Part shown: positions 24,839 through 34,184 of the stretch, piece after piece
Numbering within the stretch: the stretch's first letter is position 1
Layout: every line of letters starts with the position of its first letter
Assembly: GCF_900114495.1 (NCBI RefSeq)
Contig: NZ_FOZI01000001.1
Coordinates: forward strand, 1,197,469-1,261,468
Length of the DNA: 64,000 nt
Direction of reading: 5' to 3'
From: Dyella sp. OK004
GTDB lineage: Bacteria; Pseudomonadota; Gammaproteobacteria; Xanthomonadales; Rhodanobacteraceae
The notes under the pieces: generated by a model
Database searches by the model: none
What the model was told of the DNA's origin: nothing
What the model saw: the letters and a program-made list of their open reading frames with translations, nothing else
Made by a program: the position numbers and the translations under genes

Positions 24839-27268
24839 TCACTTCGACGGAGATCTCGAATAGATAGTGAGCCCCTCCAGCGACCGTGTAGGCGCCGGAA
24901 ACAACAAACTAGCCAAATACCCAATAACAATGCAGAGCAAAATCGAAATCGCCAGATAAAAATATGGATGCACCAAATGAAACGACCACGCAATCAACGT
25001 CAACACAATGCTGGACCCAATCCCGATCGCCACCCCCGGCGAATTCGCCCGCCGCGTAAACATCCCCAACGTATACGCCCCGGCAAACCCGCCACCCAGC
25101 AACCCCGCCAACTCAATCGACACATCAAACAACGAATGAATATCGAAGCGCGATAGCAGCAGCGCGGTGCAAATTCCTACCAGCCCCACCACCACCGTCA
25201 TGATCTCCGCCATCAACACGCTCTTCTTGGGCGACGAGTGCTTCGCCAGCTTCTCGTAGAAGTCCACCGAGATCAGCGTGGCCACACTGTTCATGATGCC
25301 GGACAGCGTCGCCATCGCCGCCGCGAAGATGCCGGCGATGATCAATCCCGTGACCCCCATCGGCAGCTCCGCCGCGATAAACAGCGGGAACGTCGCATCG
25401 ATCGGCAGCAAGGGATTCATGCGCTCTGGGTTCGCTTTGTAGAACACGAACAGCGCGGTGCCGATCAGATAGAACACAAAGCCGCCGGGAATCATGATCG
25501 CCGCGAACATCCAGATCGAGCGGCCGGCCTCCTTGTCGGATTCGGTGGACAGTGTGCGCTGCATCAGCACCTGATCCTTGGGAAAGGTCAGCACCACATC
25601 GAACAGCACCAGGAACACAAAGCCCCATACCGTGGCCTTGGTCATATCGAAGCTGAAATCAAGCAGGTGCATCTTGTGGTTGACGGTGGCGGTATGCATG
25701 AACTCGCCGAGGCCGCCATGCAGATGCCACACGATGAAGCCGATCACGAACAGCGCGCCGCCCATCTTCACGATTACCTGCACGAAGTCGGTCCAGATCA
25801 CCGCCTTCATGCCGCCCATGGCGGTGTAGATGATGGTGAACACGCCCATCAGCACCACGCTCACGGTCACGCTGATGCCGGTGATGGTGGCGATGGCCAG
25901 CGCGGGCAGAAACAGGATCACGCTCATGCGGCTGCCGATCTGGGTGACGATGCACAGCGCGCTCGCCAGCATGCGGATCGCCGGGTGGAAGCGTGTTTCC
26001 AGATACGAGAACACCGACATCAGATCGAGCCGGCGCAGCAGCGGCACGATCCATACTGCGACAAAGGCTAGGCCGAGCACTGCAATCAGATTGTTGGTGA
26101 GGTACTGCCAGTTGCTCTCGAATGCCTTGGCCGGAATCGCGATGAAGCTGATCGAGCTGGTATTGGCCGCGTACAGACTGACGCCCGCGGCCCAGAACGG
26201 AATGCTGCGGCCACCGACGAAGAAGTTCGCGGTGGAGTTGCGCTTCTCGCGGATATAGAAGTACAGGCCGATGCCGAACATGCCGGCCAGGTAGACCAGG
26301 ATCACGATCCAGTCCAGCCACTTCAGCAATAGCTTGCCGGTTTGCAGCTGCGCCGCGCTCACCGTGTAGTGCGTGCCATCGGGCTGCGCCCACAGCAGGC
26401 CATCCGGCCATGCGGCCATCAGCGCGTTACCGGCGATGCTGGTACCGGGCAGCACCGCCCAAGAGCCGGTGATGCTGTGATACGTCATCGGCCGCACGCC
26501 TTCGGCGCTGCGCACCAGATAGAGCAGATGCGCCTGCCCCAACGCGCGACCACTGCCGGGCACGATCTCACCGGGCACCGCGCCTGCCTCGCTCCAACCC
26601 TTGGCCGCGGACCAGCGCAGCAAATGTTCCGCGCCATTCGCTTCAACCGAGACGAACAGGTCCTGACTGCGGGCAACCAAGGTCCGAGCCGGTGCGTTGC
26701 CGGGCCATGCCGGCACTGCCTTCCAGCTCGCGCGCGGGTCGGCGGGATTCGCCTGCCAAGCGCGCGGCTTGCCGTCGGCGGCCATGCCGGCGACGAACAG
26801 CGCATCGGTGGAAATGGCGCCGCGTGCATCGGAGATGGGTTCGGGTAACGGCGGCAGCGTGTTCGCATCGAGGCGATCGTCGCGCAGGTGCAGTTCCGCC
26901 AATGCGCTATGCCCTTCGATGGACCACAGCAGATAGGCGCGCGTGCCGTCCTGGATCACAGCGACGTTTTCTGCCGGCACTGCCGTAGGCCAGGCCAGTG
27001 CGGCCCATACCTTGCCTGCGTTATCCAGCCGCCACGCGTGGCCTGGCGCGACCGCCACGGTCTGCCCATCGATCACCGCCAGCCCCGCCACCGGCTGCGC
27101 GCTTTCCAGCGGCGGCAGGCTCACGCTGCGCAACGGAGTAAGGCTCTCGGCATGCAGAGGAAGCGCAAGCCAGGCGAGGCAGAACAGATACAGGCGAAAC
27201 ACGCGCGGCCAAACCTCTCGATGCTGTAGCGGAACTCGCTCCTGTACGGAACGCTGCGGCGGCGTCAC
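24839..27268 (-). CDS. Beta-propeller/sodium:solute symporter fusion
   Basis: An 809-residue membrane protein. Residues about 25-45 are a signal or first membrane helix. About 50-320 are a soluble, Trp/Gly-rich region with kelch-like blades (PPLPEPISDARGAISTDAL, YHSITGSWAVLPGTSIAG). From about 340 on it is a sodium:solute symporter (SSS) core: ANFFVGGRSIPFWAAGVSL, AANTSSISFIAIPAKAFE, SYLETRFHPAIRMLAS, and FPKDQVLMQRTLSTESDKEA. Propeller-SSS fusions are known from sialic-acid and sugar uptake loci. The start is GTG and overlaps the lyase stop (GTGA), so the two are coupled. The likely substrate is a sugar or sugar acid, and this is not settled by sequence. Confidence 0.88.
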   Translation of the reverse strand: MTPPQRSVQERVPLQHREVWPRVFRLYLFCLAWLALPLHAESLTPLRSVSLPPLESAQPVAGLAVIDGQTVAVAPGHAWRLDNAGKVWAALAWPTAVPAENVAVIQDGTRAYLLWSIEGHSALAELHLRDDRLDANTLPPLPEPISDARGAISTDALFVAGMAADGKPRAWQANPADPRASWKAVPAWPGNAPARTLVARSQDLFVSVEANGAEHLLRWSAAKGWSEAGAVPGEIVPGSGRALGQAHLLYLVRSAEGVRPMTYHSITGSWAVLPGTSIAGNALMAAWPDGLLWAQPDGTHYTVSAAQLQTGKLLLKWLDWIVILVYLAGMFGIGLYFYIREKRNSTANFFVGGRSIPFWAAGVSLYAANTSSISFIAIPAKAFESNWQYLTNNLIAVLGLAFVAVWIVPLLRRLDLMSVFSYLETRFHPAIRMLASALCIVTQIGSRMSVILFLPALAIATITGISVTVSVVLMGVFTIIYTAMGGMKAVIWTDFVQVIVKMGGALFVIGFIVWHLHGGLGEFMHTATVNHKMHLLDFSFDMTKATVWGFVFLVLFDVVLTFPKDQVLMQRTLSTESDKEAGRSIWMFAAIMIPGGFVFYLIGTALFVFYKANPERMNPLLPIDATFPLFIAAELPMGVTGLIIAGIFAAAMATLSGIMNSVATLISVDFYEKLAKHSSPKKSVLMAEIMTVVVGLVGICTALLLSRFDIHSLFDVSIELAGLLGGGFAGAYTLGMFTRRANSPGVAIGIGSSIVLTLIAWSFHLVHPYFYLAISILLCIVIGYLASLLFPAPTRSLEGLTIYSRSPSK

Positions 27269-28119
27269 GACTTGTGCGCCGCCGCAAGCAATGCCTGCGC
27301 GCGTTTCAGGAACGGCAAGTCGATCATCTTGCCATCGACCATGAAGGCACCGCGACCCTGATTGGCCGGTGCCTGCGCAGCCTCGACGATACGCTGCGCG
27401 GCAGCGAGCTCATATTCCGACACCGCGAAAGCCGCGTTGGCCAGCGCCACCTGCCTGGGATGCACACAGCTCTTGCCGAGATAACCCAGCCGGCGCGCCA
27501 TCGCCGCCTCATCGCGAAAGCCTTCTTCATCGGCAATGTCCGCATAGGCACCATCGAGCGCGAACACATCGGCCTGCGCTGCCGCCATACGCACTGCGAA
27601 CAGAATGGCATGCAGATTGGCGCGGTCGCGACGGTCGATGCCATGCGGTTCGAACATGTCGGCCAGCCCCAGCTGCAAACCCGCCACGCGCGGATGCGCG
27701 CCGGCAATAGCGGCGGCATGCGCCAGGGCGCGCGGGGTTTCGATATTCACCAAAAGGCGCGTGCGCCGCTGTAAGCCGTGCGTCGCTTCGGCCAGTGCAA
27801 TCACATCCACCGCCGCGCGTACTTCCGCCGCTGATTCCACTTTGGGCAGATTGAGCAGCGCCACGCCTTCGCTTATTACCTCGTTCACATCGTCGGCGAA
27901 GTACGGCGTGGACGGTGCGTTGGTGCGCACGATCATCACCTTGGGTGATTGCAGCGCGGCCTCCGTGGCGAGAAAGCTGGCTATCGCCGTGCGGGCGGCA
28001 CCTTTCAGGTGCAGGGGCACCGCATCTTCGAGATCGAACGACAGGGCATCGGCGTCACCCGCCAATGCCTTCGCGAACAGCTCCGGCCGTGCGCCGGGCA
28101 CGAACAGTTTGCTACGCAT
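27265..28119 (-). CDS. HpcH/HpaI-family CoA-ester lyase (CitE-like)
   Basis: A 284-residue metal-dependent TIM-barrel lyase. MRSKLFVPGARPELFAKAL, ALSFDLEDAVP, IVRTNAPSTPYF, LLVNIETPRALAHA (metal Glu) and GLQLGLADMFEPHG (metal Asp) match citramalyl/malyl-CoA-type lyases. KSCVHPRQVALANAAF is the family's C-terminal CoA-contact stretch. It is first in the leftward operon and overlaps the symporter start. It would cleave or form a beta-hydroxyacyl-CoA, giving acetyl-CoA or pyruvate plus a partner, but the substrate is unknown. A 7-3-7 palindrome lies about 85 bp upstream. Confidence 0.88.
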   Translation of the reverse strand: MRSKLFVPGARPELFAKALAGDADALSFDLEDAVPLHLKGAARTAIASFLATEAALQSPKVMIVRTNAPSTPYFADDVNEVISEGVALLNLPKVESAAEVRAAVDVIALAEATHGLQRRTRLLVNIETPRALAHAAAIAGAHPRVAGLQLGLADMFEPHGIDRRDRANLHAILFAVRMAAAQADVFALDGAYADIADEEGFRDEAAMARRLGYLGKSCVHPRQVALANAAFAVSEYELAAAQRIVEAAQAPANQGRGAFMVDGKMIDLPFLKRAQALLAAAHKS

Positions 28120-28201
28120 GGGCTACGGGCAGCTCGATCGTCATGCGCCGTAGTGTGCTTCAGCGCCAGCGCACGAATCGCACAGCGCACGCATATTCAA
28201 A

Positions 28202-28218
28202 CGATAGCAAAGCTATCG
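28202..28218. promoter_or_regulatory. Palindrome upstream of the lyase-symporter operon
   Basis: CGATAGC AAA GCTATCG is a perfect 7-3-7 inverted repeat about 85 bp before the lyase start and 80 bp after the end of the autotransporter gene. It could be an operator; the regulator is unknown, and the LysR protein at 23401 is one candidate. Confidence 0.4.
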
Positions 28219-28264
28219 ATAGGCCGCGCCGCAACATGGGCCTTTCAGCCCGCCCGCCAACCGC

Positions 28265-28283
28265 GGGGCGCCTGATGCGCCCC
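28265..28283 (-). terminator. Hairpin just after the autotransporter gene
   Basis: GGGGCGC (28265-28271) and GCGCCCC (28277-28283) form a 7-bp GC stem with a CTGAT loop, 14 bp beyond the autotransporter stop when read leftward. No T run follows, so its role as terminator is only likely. Confidence 0.4.
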
Positions 28284-28297
28284 ACGGTAGCGAACGA

Positions 28298-31200
28298 CTA
28301 CGGATCGAACTTCTTCTCTATGCCGAGCTGGATCGACTGGTTGTCCTTCGTGCCGTTGTCCAGCAGGTTCTGGTACTCCACCCGCAGCGACAACCCATGC
28401 AGGGTCTGCAGCATCACGCCCGCGCCGACCAGTGTGTGGTTGCGGTTCTGGCTCGGCAGTATCGCCTCGTACAGCGGGCCGCCCAGCAGATCCGCGTAGC
28501 GCATCGCCGCTACGCTCGCGCCCTGGAAGTCGTGGCGGAATTCCACGCGCAGCTGCGGCATCCATACCCCGTAGTCGCGCTTGGCGGTCCATTGCGCGCG
28601 CAGGCCGAGCACGCCGGTGCTGGTCTTTACCGTCTGCCGCTCGTAGCGCAGTGCATAAACGTTGTCGCCATGCTCGGTGTAGGCGTCCAGGCTGGCGCGG
28701 GCGAAGTCGAAGCGGCCGTACGGCGACATCAACATGCCGTCTTCCGTGCGGTGTTCGTAGCCGACCGATAGCGAGGCGAACAGCTGCTTGCCATCGCGGC
28801 TGCCGTTCACCGTATTGCCGTTGTCGGTGACGTAGCGGCGCGCATCGAACGACAGACTCTGGTAGCCGACCAGCGCATCCACATACACCAGCGGTACCGG
28901 ACGGTAGCTGCCGTACACGGCCGCGCTGTAACTGTCGACGGTGCTGCGACTGTTGTGGCGTCCGATGTCGGAAGTATCGTGGCCGTAACCCACGCCCGCA
29001 CCGAGCGCGAACTTGTCACCGAAGGCGCGATCCGCACCCACGCTGATACCGGACGTGGTGAAGTCGATGCCGTTGTCGCTGCTACCCGGCTGCGTCTTGC
29101 CGAAGTTCACCGCGCCGCCGGTCCACACCGACCACGTACCCGGCTGCCCTCCCGCCGATCCGTCGCGCTGGCCCTGGCCCGGCGATGGCTCGTCCGGCTG
29201 GACCAGGAAACGCTTGCTCCAGTCGTCGTCGCGTCCGTGCAGGCCTGCCAGTGGATCGCGGTTCTGCCGCGCACTGGCCGAATTGAAGCTGATGCCATTA
29301 CTGAAGCCGCCACCGCCGGCACCGGTGTGCAGCATCTCCAGGCGACGCTGGAAGTTGTTGATCTGACCGACCGCCAAGCGCCGCGCCGAATCGGCCTGCG
29401 CCTGCAGGATGCCCAGCACTTCGGCATCTTTCGACGGATCGCTGCGGCCGGTCACGGTGATCGTTACCGTGGCAGTGGCCGATGTGGCGTAAGCGTTGCT
29501 CAACGTGTAGCTGACCTGCGCCTGGCCGTTGTACGTACCGCTCGCGGTGAAGTTGAGCGAGTAGCCCGATCCCGAGCTGTGGATCACAGCGTTGCCCGCG
29601 GTGGACGGCGAGACCGCGACCAGCGTGGCGGCGGTGAACGGGCCGCCACGAGCCGCGCTGGTGAGATCGACCTGCACCGTGCGTCCGGCCACCACGTTCG
29701 CACTCAGCGCCGCAGGCAACGGCACCGGGTTCACCGTGATGGTGACGTGCGCGGGCTGCGAGGTACCGAACGGATTGGACAGCGTGTAGTCCAGACTCAT
29801 CGCACCCGATGCGTCGATCGGCGCCGTGTACACGATGTCGGTGCTGCTCACCGTCGCCGTGCCCGAGGCAGGCGGCGTAGTGATCGCCGCCGCCGTGAAC
29901 GGCGCGCCAGTGGCACCCGCCGTCGCATGCACAGTCACCGACTTGCCGGCCAGCACCGTGACCGCTTGTGCCGCTGCCACCGGTACCGCCAGCGGCGTCA
30001 CCGTAACGCTCACCGTTGCCGGCGCGGAGGTACCGCCCGGGCCGGTCGCGGTATAGGTGAAGCTGTCGTTGCCGTAGAAGTTGGAGGACGGCGTGTAGAT
30101 CACGTTGAGTCCGCTCACGCTCGTACTTCCATGCGCGGGTGCCTGCGCGATGGCGATGCTGGTGATGGGACCGGTGTCGTTGGCGGTGACGGCGATGGTG
30201 ACCGGTGCGTTGGCCACGGTTGTGGCGGTATCGTTCACCGCGATCGGCGCAGGCTGATTAATGCCCAGTGTGTAAGAGTGACTGCCGCTGAAGCTGAGGC
30301 CATCGGTCGCCTTGACGGTGAAGTTGTAGTTGCCAGCCGTGGTCGGCGTGCCTGACAGCGCACCCGTGCTGCTCAACGCGATACCCGGCGGCAGCGCACC
30401 CGATGTGAGGCTGTAGGTGTAGCCGCCGCTGCCGCCGCTCGCACTCAGCGTCTGGCTGTAGGCAACACTGACCTGGCCACCCGCCAGTGCGGCCGGCGTG
30501 ATGGTGATCGTCGGCGCATTCACGGTGAACGTGTATGCCTGGTTGCCGGTGAAGCCGAAACCGTCGGTCACTTTTACGGTGACGCTGAAGCTACCGGCCG
30601 TCGTCGGCGTGCCGGACAGACTGCCGGTACTGCTCAACGCGATACCCGGCGGCAGCGCACCCGAGGTGAGGCTGTAGGTGTACCCGCCGCTACCGCCGCT
30701 CGCGCTCAGCGTCTGGCTGTAGGCAACGCCGCCAGTACCTGCCGGTAGTGTGGCCGGCGAAACGGCAATGGACGGCGCGTTCACCGTGAACGTGTACGCC
30801 TGGCTGCCAGTGAAGCCAAGGCCATCGGTCGCCGTGACGGTGAAGTTGAAAGTGCCCGCCGCCGTCGGCGTGCCGGACAGGCCACCAGCGCTGGTCAATG
30901 CAATGCCTGGTGGCAGTGCCCCCGCAGCGAGGCTAAAGGTGTAGCTGCCGTTGCCGCCGCTCGCGCTCAGCGCTTGGCTGTAGGGGGCACCGCCGCTACC
31001 GGCCGGCAGCGTAGTCGGCGTGACCGTGATGGTCGGCGTCGCCACGGTCAGCGTGAAGGGCTGGGTAGCCGAGAATGGCGCGCCGGTGCCGGTGCTGCTG
31101 TCGGTGGCCTTCAGCGTGAAGTTGAAAGTGCCCGCCGCCGTCGGCGTACCGGACAGCACGCCCGCGGACGACAGCGCCAGGCCCGGAGGCAACGCACCAG

Positions 31201-33901
31201 CGGTCAACGAGTAGCTGTAGGGCGACGTGCCGCCGCTCGCGGTGAAGGTATGGGTATAGGCCACTTCCGCCGTCGCGTTGCTCAGCGTGCCCGGGCTGAG
31301 CACCACCGTACCGGCGTTCACGGTGACGCTGTAGGCGCGGCTGCCGGTGAAACTGCCGCTGTCGGTCGCCGTGACGGTGAAGTTGAAGGTTCCTGCCGCC
31401 GTCGGCGTGCCGCTGAGTACGCCCGAGGATCCGCTCAGCGACAGACCCGCCGGCAACGCACCGGCGGTTACCGCGTAGGTGAACGTGGTCGGCATGCCTT
31501 CGGACGCAGTGACTGTCTGGCTGTAAGCAGTGCCAACGGTAGGCGCCGCCAACGTGGCCGGCGACACCGTGATGGTAGGAGCGGCCACGGTGAGCGTGTA
31601 GGTGCCCGTGATGGAGAACGGCGCGCCGGTACCGGTCGTACTGTCCGTCGCCGTTACACTGAAGTTGACCGTGCCGGCCGTCGTTGGTGTGCCGCTGAGC
31701 GTGCCGTTGCTGTTGAAACTCACGCCGGTGGGCAGCGTGCCGGAGTTGACCGTCAGTGAGTAGCTGTACGGCGACGTGCCATTACCCGCCGCGAACGTGA
31801 GGTTTACTACGTTACCCACTGAGCCGTTGAAGGTCGTGCCCGACGAAGGCGTGATGGTCAGTGCCGGCGCGCCCACAGCGATGCTGTAGGCGCGGCTACC
31901 CGTATAGGGGCCGGCGCCGCTGCTGCTGTCGGTCGCCGTGACGGTGAAGTTGTACGTGCCGGCGCTGGTGGGCGTACCGGAAAACGCGCCGGTGCCGCTC
32001 ATGCTCAAACCAGCCGGCAGCGCGCCAGCGGTGATGGCGTAGGTATAAGGGCCGGTACCACCGGAGGCCGCTACGCTCTGTGAGTACGACACACCCACGC
32101 TCGGGTTCGTCAACGACGTCGGCGCAAGCGAGATGGTCGGTGCGTTGACGGTCAGCGTCAGCGTGCCGCTGGTGGCATTGAACGGACCGGTGCCGGTACT
32201 GCTGTCGGTGGCCTTCACCGTGAAATTGAACGTGCCGCCCGCTGTCGGCGTGCCCGACAACGTGCCATTGCTCGCCAGCGTGATACCCGTGGGCAGGCTG
32301 CCGGATGCGATGGCGTAGGTATAGGGCGCCGTGCCACCGCTGGCACTCCCCACTGACTGGCTGTAGGCGATGCCCACCGTGGCCGCCGACGGATTGGCCG
32401 GCGCGTAAGTGATGGTCGGCGCGTTGATGGTCAGCGTCAGCGTGCCACTGGTGGCGTTGAACGGACCGGTGCCGGTGCTGCTATCGGTGGCCTTCACGGT
32501 GAAGTTGAAGGTGCCGCTCGCCGTAGGCGTACCTGACAACGTGCCGTTGCTGGCCAACGTGACGCCCGCAGGCAGGCTGCCGGAAACGACAGCGTAGGTG
32601 TACGGCGCCGCGCCGCCACTGGCACCGGCGACCGACTGGCTATACGCCACGCCGACAGTGCCTGCCGCCGGACTGGACGGCGTGTAGCTGATGGTTGGCG
32701 GCGACACGGTGATCGTCGCCGTGGCTGGCGCCGACGTACCGCCGCTGTTGGTGGCGGTATACGTGAAGCTGTCCGGACCGGCATAGCCCGCTGTGGGCGT
32801 GTAGATAATCGACGTGCCGCTGGCGGTGGCCGTGCCGTGCGTTGCCTGGGTACCGACGGCAACCGAGGCCGGCGCGCCGCCGGTGATGTTGAGAGTGATC
32901 GGGTTGTTGGTGCTGCCGTAGGCGACCGTGGCGCCTACCGGGCTGACGACCGGGGGTGGCAGGTTCACCACGGTGATGGACAAGTTGTTGGCCGAGAAGA
33001 AGTGGGTCGGCAGGCTGCTGTCTGTGGCGCGTACGGTGAAGTTCGTTGTGCCCGTTGCGGTGGCGGTGCCGGTGATCGTGCCGTTGCTCGCCAGCACCAG
33101 ACCGTTCGGAAGCGTGGTGCCGCCGTCGAGCGTATAGGTGTATGGCGCTGTGCCACCGGATGCGGCCAGCGTGAAACTGTAGGGCGAGCCGATGACCGCG
33201 TTCGTGGGCGTATTCGTGATGTTGATGTTCGGCGCCCCGATGGTGATCGAGTAGCTCGCCGTGCCGGTGACCGGGGTGCCGGCGCTGTCGGTCGCCGTGA
33301 TCGAGAACGAATAAGTGCCCTGCGTAGTGGGCGTACCGGAGATGGTGTTGCCGCTCAGCGTCAGGCCGGGAGGTGGAGTGCCACTGGAGACGGTGAATGT
33401 GTAGGGCGATGTGCCGCCGGATGCGCTCAGCGTGGTTGAGGGATACGCAATGGCCACGGTGCCCGCAGGCATGCTCGACGGTGTAATGACGATCGGCGAA
33501 GTCGCCGGGGCGATGTGCACCGTCACGGTAACGAAATTGGTGCCCGAGCCATCGTCGTACTGGAACGTATCCGTCGTCGCGCCGTCACCACTGTTGCTGT
33601 AACTGATATCCGCGCTCGCGTGGTTAGTCACGCTCGCCGTGCCATGCTGGGCTGTCGTCGTGATATTGCCTATGCCGAAGCCGGAGCTGCACGCCGTGAC
33701 ATTCATGCTGATCGTGGCGCCGGAAGCCATGGGCGATCCGGCGGAGGCATTGGGCGGCGTATAGGCCGTACAGACTGCGCGCGACAGGCCCGGCATTGCC
33801 AGCATGCCGCTTAGCAACAAGAACACTATCCAACGGCCGAATACGCTACGGCCGAGCCCATGGCGCATCGCGTCGCGATGCTTCGACTCCGTATGCCACA
33901 T
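28298..33901 (-). CDS. Giant Ig-repeat autotransporter (putative adhesin)
   Basis: An 1867-residue surface protein. Residues about 12-42 are a signal peptide (FGRWIVFLLLSGMLAMPG). Then come at least eleven tandem Ig-like modules of roughly 85-92 residues (repeated cores YSQTLSASGG, ALPPGIALSS and LSGTPT). Several cadherin/Big-like modules are mixed in (IYTPTAGYAGPDSFTYTAT, IYTPSSNFYGNDSFTYTAT). The last 280 residues are an autotransporter beta-barrel (WSVWTGGAVNFGKTQPG, FALGAGVGYGHDTSDIG, LGIEKKF). GGGGACA precedes the ATG at 33901. Adjacent DNA repeats at 32133 and 32409 are nearly identical over 276 bp, so repeat number may vary between strains. Adhesion is the usual role, inferred. Confidence 0.9.
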   Translation of the reverse strand: MWHTESKHRDAMRHGLGRSVFGRWIVFLLLSGMLAMPGLSRAVCTAYTPPNASAGSPMASGATISMNVTACSSGFGIGNITTTAQHGTASVTNHASADISYSNSGDGATTDTFQYDDGSGTNFVTVTVHIAPATSPIVITPSSMPAGTVAIAYPSTTLSASGGTSPYTFTVSSGTPPPGLTLSGNTISGTPTTQGTYSFSITATDSAGTPVTGTASYSITIGAPNINITNTPTNAVIGSPYSFTLAASGGTAPYTYTLDGGTTLPNGLVLASNGTITGTATATGTTNFTVRATDSSLPTHFFSANNLSITVVNLPPPVVSPVGATVAYGSTNNPITLNITGGAPASVAVGTQATHGTATASGTSIIYTPTAGYAGPDSFTYTATNSGGTSAPATATITVSPPTISYTPSSPAAGTVGVAYSQSVAGASGGAAPYTYAVVSGSLPAGVTLASNGTLSGTPTASGTFNFTVKATDSSTGTGPFNATSGTLTLTINAPTITYAPANPSAATVGIAYSQSVGSASGGTAPYTYAIASGSLPTGITLASNGTLSGTPTAGGTFNFTVKATDSSTGTGPFNATSGTLTLTVNAPTISLAPTSLTNPSVGVSYSQSVAASGGTGPYTYAITAGALPAGLSMSGTGAFSGTPTSAGTYNFTVTATDSSSGAGPYTGSRAYSIAVGAPALTITPSSGTTFNGSVGNVVNLTFAAGNGTSPYSYSLTVNSGTLPTGVSFNSNGTLSGTPTTAGTVNFSVTATDSTTGTGAPFSITGTYTLTVAAPTITVSPATLAAPTVGTAYSQTVTASEGMPTTFTYAVTAGALPAGLSLSGSSGVLSGTPTAAGTFNFTVTATDSGSFTGSRAYSVTVNAGTVVLSPGTLSNATAEVAYTHTFTASGGTSPYSYSLTAGALPPGLALSSAGVLSGTPTAAGTFNFTLKATDSSTGTGAPFSATQPFTLTVATPTITVTPTTLPAGSGGAPYSQALSASGGNGSYTFSLAAGALPPGIALTSAGGLSGTPTAAGTFNFTVTATDGLGFTGSQAYTFTVNAPSIAVSPATLPAGTGGVAYSQTLSASGGSGGYTYSLTSGALPPGIALSSTGSLSGTPTTAGSFSVTVKVTDGFGFTGNQAYTFTVNAPTITITPAALAGGQVSVAYSQTLSASGGSGGYTYSLTSGALPPGIALSSTGALSGTPTTAGNYNFTVKATDGLSFSGSHSYTLGINQPAPIAVNDTATTVANAPVTIAVTANDTGPITSIAIAQAPAHGSTSVSGLNVIYTPSSNFYGNDSFTYTATGPGGTSAPATVSVTVTPLAVPVAAAQAVTVLAGKSVTVHATAGATGAPFTAAAITTPPASGTATVSSTDIVYTAPIDASGAMSLDYTLSNPFGTSQPAHVTITVNPVPLPAALSANVVAGRTVQVDLTSAARGGPFTAATLVAVSPSTAGNAVIHSSGSGYSLNFTASGTYNGQAQVSYTLSNAYATSATATVTITVTGRSDPSKDAEVLGILQAQADSARRLAVGQINNFQRRLEMLHTGAGGGGFSNGISFNSASARQNRDPLAGLHGRDDDWSKRFLVQPDEPSPGQGQRDGSAGGQPGTWSVWTGGAVNFGKTQPGSSDNGIDFTTSGISVGADRAFGDKFALGAGVGYGHDTSDIGRHNSRSTVDSYSAAVYGSYRPVPLVYVDALVGYQSLSFDARRYVTDNGNTVNGSRDGKQLFASLSVGYEHRTEDGMLMSPYGRFDFARASLDAYTEHGDNVYALRYERQTVKTSTGVLGLRAQWTAKRDYGVWMPQLRVEFRHDFQGASVAAMRYADLLGGPLYEAILPSQNRNHTLVGAGVMLQTLHGLSLRVEYQNLLDNGTKDNQSIQLGIEKKFDP

Positions 33902-34184
33902 GATTGTCCCCTGTGTCCGCTTCCCAACGGACGGCGCCTAGCGGCGCATGTGTGAAAGCTGCCGTAACTCGTAGTGAGCAGTCGCGGTGCCGGCCCCCTC
34001 CACTGGCTTGCAACTTCTTGCGCCAGCGGTCCTCCACCTTTCCTTCACGTGATCGCTTCCCGCGAAGCGATCAACGCACCATTGATCCGCCGTATGGGTG
34101 ACTTGTCAAGATGCCAGAAGGTGAGCCAGAGTTACGCGATCCGGCAAGGGGCTCTTTTCGCCGGCACAACCAGGGGGAAAACTT
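33902..34184. promoter_or_regulatory. Divergent region between the autotransporter and collar genes
   Basis: This gene-free 283 bp must carry both promoters. A perfect 9-bp hairpin lies at 34051-34072 (GATCGCTTC, loop CCGC, GAAGCGATC). No T run follows on either side, so it is more likely an operator or a leader structure than a terminator. Confidence 0.45.

Noticed and set aside
28955-31759. Plus-strand frames of several hundred codons over the autotransporter
   Set aside because: They are antisense products of a Gly/Thr/Ser-rich repeat gene and are Arg-rich and domain-free.
28298-33901. CRISPR array (regular repeats)
   Set aside because: The regular repeats are 260-276 bp coding modules in one reading frame, not short repeats with unique spacers, and no cas gene is present.
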